From Glossina fuscipes (Eukaryota; Arthropoda; Insecta; Diptera; Glossinidae), in NCBI RefSeq assembly GCF_014805625.2, contig NW_023998517.1, forward strand, positions 573,548 through 637,547: 64,000 nucleotides of DNA, read 5' to 3'. How positions within the stretch are numbered: the stretch's first letter is position 1; the number at the start of each line of letters is the position of its first letter. The notes below the pieces were generated by a model, which was not told where the DNA came from, ran no database searches, and saw only the letters and a program-made list of their open reading frames with translations. The translations under genes and the position numbers were made by a program. Of this stretch, positions 49,057 through 59,300 are shown one piece after another.

Positions 49057-50222
49057 TTAGAAATGTCTAACAGCAAATGTTGGAGCAAAATAATTGACAG
49101 GAGCAGCTAGGAGAGGAGCAGATTTAACTATTGGGGCAGGAGCTACAAGAGGTGTAGATGCCTTCACAAAAGGAGCTGGTGCATATAAAGGAGCTGCCCT
49201 TACAGCTGGGGTGGCGGCGACTAGAGGAGCTGCTCTTACGGCAGGAGCGGCTGCGACTAGAGGAGCTGCTCTAACAGCAGGAGCGGCAGCGATTAGAGGA
49301 GCTGCTCTAATAGCAGGAGTGGCACCGATTAGAGGGGCTGCTCTAACGGCAGGAACGGCAGCGATTAGAGGAGCTGATCTCACGGCTGGCGCGGCTGCTA
49401 CGAGAGGAGCAGCTTTCACAACTGGGGCAGCAGCGACAAGAGGAGCAGTTTTAATTATTGGAGCAGCGGCAACTACGGGAGCAGCTACTGCAAGCGGTTC
49501 ACGGCGTACAACGGCATTGAAACCGTTAATATCATCAGCGGTATAAGACACAGTACGCTTAAAGCCGTCAGCATCGATCAACGAATATTCGCCGCGAACC
49601 AAATCACCATCTCGTTCTTCCACATGACCTTTCGCATCTCCGGACAAGGTATCTTGCACATCATAACCGTATCTATATTGAGGATGTGGATCGTATTCCT
49701 CAAGTTCAACATTCCTGGCTAAAACAGGTGCTGCCGGCACTACTACGGCAGCATTAGCGGCAGCGATCAAAGTAAGAGTTAACACGAACTGCACAAGAAA
49801 AAAAAAAAAATTATATATATAATGAGGCGATACTTTGCTTGTTTAAGAATTATAGGGATTAAATTAACGTAGGTTTAGTAAAAGTTTAAAGTTTTTATAA
49901 TCTTTTAAAAATTTTAATCGAATTTAAGGCAATGCTGCGGTTTACCACAGTAGTTGCTTTTATGCCAAATGTAGCTTAAGATCACTTTTATGTAATAAAA
50001 TTTTTTTAATCCTTTAATGAATTGTGTTGCACTTCTTTCATCCTTGTAGTTAATTGTTCAATTCTTTAATTATTCAATTATCCCATTGTTCATTGTTGTT
50101 ATCATTCATTGATGAATGATTTCATTAAACGGTTTATCATGTATTTAAAGTTTTTATCAATCACAATTTAATCCTCTTATCCGTTTTTTCTGATTGCGTT
50201 TTCAACCCACCTTGCAAACCAT
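49057..50222 (-). CDS. RR-2 cuticle protein 3 with 12-residue repeats
   Basis: Exon 2 is 49788-49057, entered through TTTCTTGTGCAG. The open frame begins at a GTG inside that acceptor, so the ATG must be upstream. The best exon 1 is 50222-50211 (MVCK) with donor GTGGGT, giving a signal peptide MVCKFVLTLTLIAAANA and about 247 residues. The RR-2 domain shows LEEYDPHPQYRYGYDVQD, LSGDAKGHVEERDGDLVRG, EYSLIDADGFKRTV and YTADDINGFNAVVRREPL. The tail has about nine copies of a 12-residue unit like APAVRAAPLIAA, then APVNYFAPTFAVRHF. It is a secreted cuticle protein; Ala/Pro/Val repeats are common in hard-cuticle proteins. The intron would be about 420 bp, longer than in the paralogues, and exon 1 is the least certain part. 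Confidence 0.9.
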
Positions 50223-50300
50223 TCTTGATGTATTCGATTTTGTTCTTCACACTTCGTTATCAAAACTTTGAATGTATTTCTTAACTTGCGATGGTCTCAA

Positions 50301-50306
50301 TTTATA
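50301..50306 (-). promoter_or_regulatory. TATA box of cuticle gene 3
   Basis: CCTATAAATT on the minus strand lies about 80 bp upstream of the proposed MVCK start. This placement supports exon 1 at 50222-50211. Confidence 0.5.
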
Positions 50307-50744
50307 GGTGATTGAGGTATCATTGATAGTCCACCTTATTAATATTCAATGATTGTTGTACAGTTTTTTTTTTTTTTAATTAATATTCAAAAAGAGTATG
50401 TGTGAATATAACGATGGTAAGATTCAAGATATTTTATTTTGGCATTATGCGTAAATAAATATTGAAATAACTGGAATCTTTCTTCTTTCTATGCTCTGCA
50501 TGAAAGAGCCAGTTATATGGCGAGCCAGTTATACTTAGAACTGACCTTCGTATAGTAATCACAAATCATCGGTTTTCTTGTGAATATTCGATTTAGATCG
50601 GATTCTTCCTCAACCAGCACCTGTTTATGTTGATCGCTTCTTATTAAAAATCTTGCGAGACTAAAGAAAGCATAATTTCCTAAAAATATACTGCGGGAAG
50701 CGTATCATGCTTTGTAAGCATCAAAATCCTATTCAATAAAAGCA

Positions 50745-51070
50745 AGCAGAAATACTATAGTGAGCTACGGTCCACGCCAACCTATAGTTATTCAAGCAAT
50801 GACTTTTAAAAATAAGTCGTTGTATGGGTAGTGATCGAAAATATAGTTCGATTCGAACCATTTCCAGTAGCGTTCGTTCTTGGACCAAAAAACCTGTCGG
50901 TATACCAAACTTCATCAAAATATCTGAAAAGCTCTCACATGTTGGGCATAATAATACAGCTCCGATAGACAGAAGGACAAGTTTAGACTGATTTAAAAAT
51001 GGGCCTATCCCAAGTCCTTCTCGGTGCTGTATATAACCACGCAAACTCTGTATACACTTGCGCGACAAAT
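50745..51070 (-). repeat. dispersed repeat family A, minus copy
   Basis: On the minus strand: AGAAGGACTTGGGATAGGCC, GTCCTTCTGTC, CAGATATTTTGATGAAGTTT, GGTCCAAGAACGAACGCTAC, GGAAATGGTTCGAATCG and CTTATTTTTAAAAGTC. This gives the 111-codon ORF at 50733-51068, which is not a gene. Confidence 0.7.
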
Positions 51071-52010
51071 CGTGTAGCGTGTAATAAAATGATGGGCGAG
51101 AAAATTTTTAAGCGACAATGACAAAGCATGTGTTATTAAAAACCTTGTTGGATCCTAAACCGGGGTCTATCTAGTCCACTCGCCTTCTCCTTCTTCCCGG
51201 GACTTCTTGTTATCTTCCCACGTTTATAATTACAATCCGATGTCCCTAATGAAGTATAAAATTTCTGATGACTAATCTATGCGAATCAATGTCGACTTCT
51301 TTGTCGAATTCTTTATTATAGTATTTCGATGCCCAGGTTTAATTCATTCTTTCCGTTAAATCACTTTAGTATTTTATGATTTATGAATTTCTTAACTACG
51401 ACAAAGTGATGTGATTTCGGGCATTTCCGTAATTCCAACCGACAATAAGCACAAAAAAATTTAGACAAATCCAACTTTTGGTGGAAATATATTCAAATAC
51501 ATTAGTTACTGCGATCGATAATGCAGCCTCATTGCTAAAGCGTGGAGGCAAGTTGATCTGTGCACACATGTCCCGATCATGCAGATCGAAAATCGTGAAA
51601 AGATCATCGCACGAAAATTTTTATAACTTAATTCTTCTCTTCTTCTGCTGAGGCGTAAGTTTCAAGCCACTGCCAGCTGCACAAGTCGTCCTTAATTGAC
51701 TAAATGTTCTGACCACGGTCAAGAACGTTAAACTTTTCAATGGAAGCATCAAAGGACACAAGCTTAGTGTTGCCAAAAGACAAAGTCTGAGTGAATTACA
51801 TACTAAGGCAGGCCGAAGCTTATTCCTTAAATGATCAATAATTCCTTTTCAATTTTTAAAATTAGTCTAAGACTTTTGCAATTGATGGCAGGCAACTCAT
51901 TCATTCAGTTTGGATAGTAATTAATTTATTTCAATAATCGTTCGTGTGTGTTAATAACAAAATAGGTCAGTAGTTACATAAATGAGGAAAACGTAAATGC
52001 AAAATTTTAT

Positions 52011-52747
52011 TTAGTGATGGGCAATGTAAGTAGCTGGAGCGGTGTAGGTGGTGTAGGCAGGAGCAACAACAGGAGCGGAACCATGACTAATTGGTGTAAG
52101 GGTTTTATAAAGAGCAGGAGCTGTATAATGAATGTTTTGTGTTGCGTAATGAGTATTTGGTGTAAGAGTTTTCACAACCGATGATGGAGCCGTATGGTAT
52201 ACAGCTGGAGCGGCGTGATAAACCGGTGCTGTACTATAGTGAGCAACAGGAGCTGCTACAGTTTTGACAATAGTAGCGGGCGAAATGGCAGGACCTACAG
52301 TTTTGATTAAACCAGGAGAAGCAGCAATTTTACCCAATGGCTCACGATTTACAATAGCATTAAAACCATTAACCGAATCGGCTGTGTACTGAACGGTTCG
52401 TTTGAAACCATCTGAATCCACTAACGAATATTCTCCGCGCACAACGTCCCCGTCGCGCTCTTCAACTTGACTTTTCGAATCACCCGAAACAGAATCTTGT
52501 ACATCGTAAGAGTATTTGTACTGCGGATGTGAATCGTATTCCTCTGAAGGCTTACTCAACACGTGATGAGTCGCTACAGATACAGGATTATGGTAAATAT
52601 GATCAGTTGGTATTAGACCAGCATTGGTGGCGACGACAAGCAAAGTCGAAATGATGATTAACTGGAAACGAAAAGTTGTACTCCAGGATAATAAGAAGAA
52701 TATTGAAATAATATTTTTGACGTTTTTGTGTTTACCTTTAAATCCAT
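52011..52747 (-). CDS. RR-2 cuticle protein 4 (two exons)
   Basis: Exon 1 is 52747-52736 (MDLK) with a GTAAAC donor. A 74-bp intron ends TTTCCAG (AG at 52663-52662). Exon 2 is 52661-52011. The protein is about 220 residues: a signal peptide (MDLKLIIISTLLVVATNAG), then an RR-2 domain with EEYDSHPQYKYSYDVQD, VSGDSKSQVEERDGDVVRG, EYSLVDSDGFKRTV and YTADSVNGFNAIVNREPL. The tail is rich in Tyr/His/Thr/Ala/Pro with YHAAPAVYHTAP-like units and ends TYIAHH. It is a secreted chitin-binding cuticle protein. Its SGDSKSQVEERDGD core is the closest of the four to the RR-2 consensus. It lies head-to-tail with cuticle gene 3 on the minus strand. Confidence 0.95.
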
Positions 52748-52837
52748 TTTTCTGTTGCTTTCTGTTGTGAAGCGTTATTGCATCTAATTAATTGAAATGC
52801 CAAAGAGATTATGATAAAATACAGATCTGTTGTGACT

Positions 52838-52845
52838 CTTTTATA
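52838..52845 (-). promoter_or_regulatory. TATA box of cuticle gene 4
   Basis: TATAAAAG on the minus strand about 90 bp upstream of the ATG at 52747 predicts a start near 52817. This is the strongest TATA match among the four cuticle genes. Confidence 0.6.
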
Positions 52846-53442
52846 CGGTAAAATAAACGTGTTTACCCGCTCAGAGAAAAAACTACGCACAGCATCGGTT
52901 ACGTGTAAGATTTTCAATTGTTATAAATGTAATTATAGCACTCTGTGTGACGTAATCATATCTTAGCGTAACGTTTGAACTTGATCAGCTTATAAAGCTA
53001 CTGAGTCATACATTTGATTGGTTTGAGTTTGCTGCATTGTGTAGTGTAGACTTTTTGTGGTACATATTCATGTACCATAAGGTATGCAAAACTTCTGCTT
53101 AACCTACTCATTGCGAGTAAGAAAAAAATCTGCTTAAAATACTTAAGCTGCCGGATATTGATTTTTTTTTTTTTTTTTTATAAATTTATTTGAAAACAAT
53201 TTTTGATTTGTGGTATATTTGCTTAAAACAAAAAATAAAAAAGCCAAAATTGGTTCAAAAAGAATTATGATTCAGGAGAACATGTCTACATATATACATA
53301 TCTGCGTTGCCAGTTTAAGATTTCGCTTTCGGAAAGACTTAAGAATTCAATTAATTGAACATGGTTTATAATATACTTAAGTTGGACTACTTAAGTAAGA
53401 CCAGCCACTCAGTTTATGCACCCTATAGGTGCGGGCACTGTA

Positions 53443-54010
53443 TCAGCTGGTCAGGAAGGGTTGTAGATAGTGTGGGGTGAAGAGAGAGGGTATTGTTAAA
53501 AACGACCTGTCGGGTGAGTAATAACGTTGAGAAAGACGTGTAGTCCTGTGGAAGCAGTTACTTGGTAAACATACCTCGTTTACCTCCGTAGAACACTTGG
53601 CCATAAGCGCAACACAACCAAAATTGCGCCGATGCTCAAGAGTATCGAGAGTTCTGAACACACAATTTCGTCGTCCATGAGCAGCCGAGCCCTTCGCTGT
53701 TCGCGATCGTGGGCCGCCAAGCTTTCCTTGCTCCTGTCCCCAAATTTAAGTTACAGTCTATTTTTGGCCGAATATAGGCCGAATATTTCTTGCACTACTT
53801 TAAAAAACTCAAGCCTCTTGACTGCGTCTTTTGACACTTCGACCAACGAACGTAATTTTGTATTCCCATGACCAGAACATCAAAGGTCGCCGATTCTTCT
53901 ACCCTAACACATCTAAAGAGAGTGATTGCTCATCACTTTTTGTTTTTTGGTGGCATTGAAATGTACCCTTTTAACCCTTTGAGATCCCGGTTTTGTGCAT
54001 CACATATCAT
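53443..54010 (-). pseudogene. Non-LTR reverse transcriptase fragment (CR1/jockey-like)
   Basis: Minus-strand fragments appear in the order expected for the RT C-terminal (thumb) region. VHFNATKKQKV resembles the FNxxKTQ motif. ATFDVLVMGIQNYVRW resembles LxVLGxxIxxxxxW. VEVSKDAVKRLEFFKVVQ resembles (a)SKxAxKxLgfLxr. REQRRARLLMDDE is followed by FRTLDTLEHRRNFGCVALM, the QRRAxRLI...LdSLEHRRxvxcvxL segment. CFHRTTRLSQR is the R.TRLS. block. Frameshifts separate the pieces, the EYxSHxW segment is deleted and the fragment ends near 53443. It is a different lineage from the RNase H-bearing remnants at 25.4 and 44.6 kb. Non-functional. Confidence 0.7.
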
Positions 54011-54409
54011 GCAGCATTGCTCTTGCTGCCTGATGCTCAAGGATTACTAAAGGGAAACGAATGACATAAGGTGCTGACGACTGCAAATAGCTAGATAGGG
54101 TCCTCTGTTGTGCACAAGAAGCCGTTAATAACGACTCGAGAGAAGGGAGAAAAACAGAAGAATTATGTCGAAGTAAGGAAGAGTACCGTTGCACTTTCTT
54201 TATTTTTATTGTAAAAGAAATACGTTAGACTAGATTAAGTTTTATTAAAGCCCCGCGCAATATGGCAGAATCTTTCCTTACGTCGTCGAAGTCGTTTTTT
54301 AATTAAGAGTATGCCTAGGTCATGAAAGCTAGCGGTCGGCATTCGACAAAAACATACTTCCATAATAATTCCATCGAACTTTTTTATATTAGTAGCTGGT
54401 CTCAAGGCT

Positions 54410-54480
54410 TACAGAACACATTCTGCCTAAGAAGTTGTGCGGTCTTTTTTTAAAGTCCGGCAGAAAACAAAGCGCTTTCG
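54410..54480 (+). repeat. dispersed repeat shared with 56930-57010
   Basis: ATTCTGCCTAAGAAGTTGTG then CGGTCTTTTT...CCGGCAGAAAAC is paralleled by ATTCTTGCCAAGAAACTTGC then CGGTCTTTTT...CCGGGCAGAAAAC at 56942-57000. Two copies 2.5 kb apart in the same orientation; the family is unknown. Confidence 0.55.
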
Positions 54481-56929
54481 TTAGGTGGTTTTGGTTTTGA
54501 CAATTTCTGATGGATTCCTATCGCATAGGCGACATCTTTAAAGATGATCCACTCTAGTTCAGCTTCTGTGGAAAGGATGATATTTTGCCTCCAGGACACA
54601 TTTAGAAACTAATCTGATCTCCAATCGTGAAAGTAATTTTTCAAAATTGCTTAACCACCAAAAATTCAGTTGGCCATGATGAATGGACATTTTTTTTTTA
54701 AATCTAATCTTTAGTATGAATTTGACGATATATGATCCATTTATTAATTACTTGTACGATGGCAGACGGCAAGTTTACATTCATTTACATAATTCTAATA
54801 CATGGAAAACACAAAATATTTAGGCCATTATCGCAGTATATAACCAAGTGTGCGTCAGTTAATAGATTTAATTGTAATTTGTTGTCATGTGCAAAAAACA
54901 ATCAACATTGATAGCGTAAGTTTACATATTTATACGTGCGAATCCAAGGCAAATTAACGATAAATTTCAAGTTGAAAATATTGACGAACACATTTGCGCA
55001 GACATATCTATCGTAAAGGTCGTTTCAATGTTTCTTTTTCTTTTTTATTGACAATTATTTATTTTACACAAAATGAAGCATAAAAAAGAAGAAGCTAAAT
55101 AAAATTATTTAATTTGCCCTAACGTTTGTGGTATGGCGAACGTGATTCGAATAAATGCACATGAAATAGTTAAAATTATTTAAATTATTTTGATTTGGTT
55201 GAGAGTGTTTCCGTTGCAGTAAAAAAAAGATCTATACGATAAGCATCGGTGTGCAGAAAAATAGTTAAATTCTTAAAAATTGATTGAATAGACCGTTATA
55301 GAGTGATAACATCTTCCAGTTGTATCACTTGTTGACAAATTCTTATATTCATCCTTCGTTGATGTTGGGTTAAACGCGCACACGTTACTCAGATATGTAG
55401 AAACCGAGCCATACCATTGTAAGTGTGGCTACATCAAAGAGATTTAGAAAGAAAATAAATATCGAAGAGAAGACCTAACGTCCTTAGAATTCAACGGATC
55501 CTTTATTTTCATCGATTACAACCCGTCCGTGCTCATTAATTCTCTTTCCTATGACATTTACCTAAAAGGTATCGCGTTGGACTATCAACAACATTTGAAA
55601 AGGTTTCCTCTTTTTATTTCGTGGCAATGCCATTGACACGATAGATATCCAAGAATTGCCTGAATTAATCCTTTTCTAATTTTCTTGTGACTATAATTCA
55701 CCCGCATTGCCAATCACATTATTTTTTCATTTAAGTATAATTCAATGTTTCGTTAATAAGTAATGTACGATAAATAGATCAAAAATAGAAAAACGAAAGA
55801 CTTAAGAAACAAACTTTTTAAACAGCTTATAATAAATTGGCTTAATACTTAAGTATGAATAATTTGCAGTGAGTTATATGATAATAGATTTTGTTTGACC
55901 GAGAATTGAAATAGTAATTAATTGATAAAGAATTAACAGCAAAAAATTTATAAAAATTAAACATAGATAGAATATAATATTATTAACTATGGTAATTCAC
56001 ATTGACAGAATAGTTGCATAACCCAACAAAATAATCAATTTTTCATAAATTTGAAATTCGCCTCACGAACCTGGCAACGTTCATATATGTATATAAAGAT
56101 GTAAAGGTGTATATATATAGAAATATGTAAATATACATGTCTTAAGTGTAATATAATATAAGTATAGTCTAATTATAATATAATATATGTATCGTATAAT
56201 ATAGTATGTCTCTTAAATGTAATATTTACCTATGCAGTATATTTATATTTATTTGCATCTATATCTATATACGTGTCTGTACTGTATTTTTCAGGTGACG
56301 AATATCAAATGCACTAAAGTCAACTTTGTCTCCATCTTCTACGTGCATATGTGCATATGTGTACACTGAAAAAGATCACACGTATTAAACATTTAGTGGA
56401 ACCTATAGATTAGAAGCAGCGCACGTAAGTTGAAGACTTTTATTTTTCCTATCTGTGTATATTTGCATTGAAGAGCAAAATCATCATCTTTATGCAAACA
56501 AAGTTTAATCATAAGATTAATTTGTCAAACATCCTATGAATTCGTTGCGGTAACAGGGTGCAAGTTCGCTGAGTACCGCAGTTGCTGCCCAGAACAAATC
56601 GGTACATATGCGGCTGTACGGTCCCAAAACGAGTGCGCTTTGAAAGAAATCGGACCACTCAACCCTTTTTCCATCAGGGCGTTCTTCACTTTTTGTCTCC
56701 TTTTTGAAATCGGGTTACAGTTTAAATGGTACTTAAGTAAGATAGTGCAACTTTCTTCTCAAAGGGTTCTACAGAGAGATAAAAAAGGGATTAGCTCTTA
56801 ACGAATTCTTAATAAGTCAGTTCATATTATAATCGAAATATCATGGGCAGCATCACTGGAGATCTTATAATCCATATATTGGCTCTCCTTGGAAGGATGT
56901 CAATTTCAATGAAAGCTCATATACGAAAG

Positions 56930-57010
56930 GCGTGCAAAAGGCATTCTTGCCAAGAAACTTGCACGGTCTTTTTGCTAGAGCCGGGCAGAAAACGCGGCAA
57001 TTTCTTCCTC
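56930..57010 (+). repeat. dispersed repeat, second copy of 54410 unit
   Basis: Matches the 54410-54480 segment in the same order and orientation. The small plus-strand ORF at 56843-57061 overlaps it and is unsupported as a gene. Confidence 0.55.
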
Positions 57011-57159
57011 TGCTATCACGAGAAGATAATTCGCACGACGGCGTTCAAACATAGCCATTAAATTAATTAAAAGAGTGTTTGTCCTTCTCATACCATATTA
57101 CACTAGAAATCACATGGACACTGTACGAGAAAAACTGCGAACTCATTTACTTACTTACT

Positions 57160-57560
57160 TGTAGCTGGTATGTTGACTCTCGTAAGAAATATTTCAGTTT
57201 CAAGCGAAAGCTCCCATAGAGGAGTATTTTGTGCATTTTATGAAATAACTGCAGTTCAGTGCATTTCTTCATATGTGAAAGCACTTTATACTCAAAAGAA
57301 ATTTTCCCACATCCTACGTAATTCATTTTCGGACTTATAGTTTTCAAGAAGGCAAAAAGAATGTCTTGGAATATGCTAGGAATCATGTTAATACCGGCAT
57401 AAGTTAATTGCGAGAGCATCTCTGTGCAAACCTTGATATCAATTTTAGACAATGGCTTAGTATGTATACACAAATCGCAGATTTGAATTTTGATTTGAAT
57501 AATTATTCGCATTATTATCGTTGCCTTGATATGAGAACTTGACGAACGAAATGCATAAAA
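57160..57560 (-). other. unrecognised 130-codon open segment ending at a donor-like site
   Basis: The lower part of a 200-codon minus-strand ORF is less skewed than its Phe/Lys-rich beginning. It reads SSSHIKATIIMRIII...QLFHKMHKILLYGSFRLK and then RESTYQLQ, directly followed by GTAAGTAAG. This would serve as a splice donor, or give VSK and a stop if unspliced. The LQLFHKM...G.F.L....L....TYQL spacing faintly recalls the C-terminal part of insect gustatory receptors, but the TYhhhhhQF signature is absent. I would not name it. It may be an exon, a receptor pseudogene or chance. Confidence 0.25.
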
Positions 57561-58581
57561 AGGGAATTTCGTTTCACTTGACTTTCTAATTAATATACTA
57601 ATTAAATTTAGCGATAATGTATTTTTTAAGGTATTTTTTATATATATACAAAAAAAAAAAAGAAAGAAAAACCCTCCCCGACAATTTTTTAATACTATAA
57701 ATATTTGACTGCGATTGTGGCCAAAAAAACCCTGAAAGTAAAAAAACAAACAACAACAACAAGGGCAAGAAAAAATAAAAAAACTTGATTCCTTTTATTT
57801 AAACTTTATTTGCATATATGCTCATAGGTTTAATAGCTTTTATTCAAAGACTGACTTTAGTCTTTTGTACTTGATAGACAAGTACCCGCTCGCATACATA
57901 TACACACATACATACACATACTTGTCCTCTCTGCTTGATGTCTCCGTAAAATTTCTCATAATGTCCTTATTTAAATGCATTCAAAAGGAATTTATTAATT
58001 TTTTTTTATATTTATATCTTGCATTTTTATTCGTACGAATGTGTATGTATTTGTGTGTGTTGATTAATAATACAATAGAATCTTTTGTGTGCGAGCATTC
58101 TTTGGTCAAATGGTATCTAACCATACAATGAAATATATGTTCGGAGCAAATACTTTTTTTTTTCATTGAAATTTGCGCATAAACACACTAACGCGAAAAG
58201 TTCATAGACTCACTTAGCATCGCCTTTCATGATTCTCCTTTCCTTGTAGCGGCAAGAAAAAAAGAGTTTTTAAATACAAAAAAGGCAAAAAAAGAAAAAA
58301 ATGAAAACAAAAAAAAAAAAGACAAAAACAAAAAATGCAAGACTTTTTGGTGCTGATAGTGATGATGATGGCTGCGAATTTAATTTTTCAATCTTTATTA
58401 GATCGCATTATGCGTGTGATGTGTGTAATTTGCCACAGATAAAAAAGATAAAAGAAAGAAACGCGAACGAACCCGAATTGCTGCTTCTTCATCTGATAAA
58501 GTTCTCTGACTACGGTGCAAAACAATGGGGAGAACGTTTTGCATAAGCAAAAAAACTATTATTCAAAGACATATATACATG

Positions 58582-58613
<32 letters not shown>

Positions 58614-59274
58614 AGCAAGTTTACACGACTAAAATGAGATGAGATCAATGACCGATATTTCACTTCCTTAGATTATTGTTGTTGCTGTTGTTACGTCTGG
58701 CGAATAAAAAGTTGTTGCATTTATTTATTCTTTTACTCTTCATTTAATTTTTTGTGTAATCATTTTGCATCACTACAACGCTTACTTTGTATTGCATTAC
58801 AATTTTCAAGTCTGAAGACATATTTACAACACAATAGCAGCTGCTTTGTTTGTAATTTATGTTTACATCCTTCTGCTTGACTCTTCTTCTGCTCTTCTTC
58901 TGCTCTGCTCTGTTTTGCTTTGTTATGCTGGCTGTTCTCAGCCAATGGACAACAAGTGTTTTCAAGGTCGTAATGTTTACAAAAATTACATATATTTAAT
59001 AAAATAGTTTGTTATTCTATTGATACCTTTAATAAGATTATATTACTTACATATATATATATGTAAGTATATGTATATATACACCACCAAGATGCACCTG
59101 GTGGTGGCTGGTAATGCGATGAGATGTTAAAATCCTTACTGTCAGCTGTTTACTGCGGGATCTTTTGCGCTTGACCAAGCAAGTTAAAATCGCTGACCTC
59201 TTTGAGTGCATCCCAAGCATACCATTGCATAAAATCAGTGACACTCCCTAACGCATCCACGATTTTATAAAAAG

Positions 59275-59300
59275 ACAACAACAACAACAACAACAACAAA
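59275..59300. repeat. (CAA)n microsatellite
   Basis: About eight ACA/CAA units in AT-rich surroundings. Confidence 0.9.

Larger units (their letters stand above)
50223..52010. other. interval between cuticle genes 3 and 4
   Basis: Beyond the cuticle gene 3 promoter and the family A copy at 50745-51070, no gene or clear signal is seen in 51071-52010. Confidence 0.6.

Noticed and set aside
49094..49546. 150-codon plus-strand ORF rich in Gly/Ala/Thr repeats
   Set aside because: It is the antisense of the Ala/Pro/Val repeat tail of cuticle gene 3; the low-complexity coding repeat keeps the opposite strand open.
50733..51068. 111-codon minus-strand ORF
   Set aside because: It is a translation of a family A repeat copy; the same DNA recurs elsewhere without an open frame.
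57147..57749. Treating the full 200-codon ORF as a protein-coding gene
   Set aside because: The first third is Phe/Lys-rich translation of T/A runs and no start context is seen; only the distal part was kept, as an uncertain segment.
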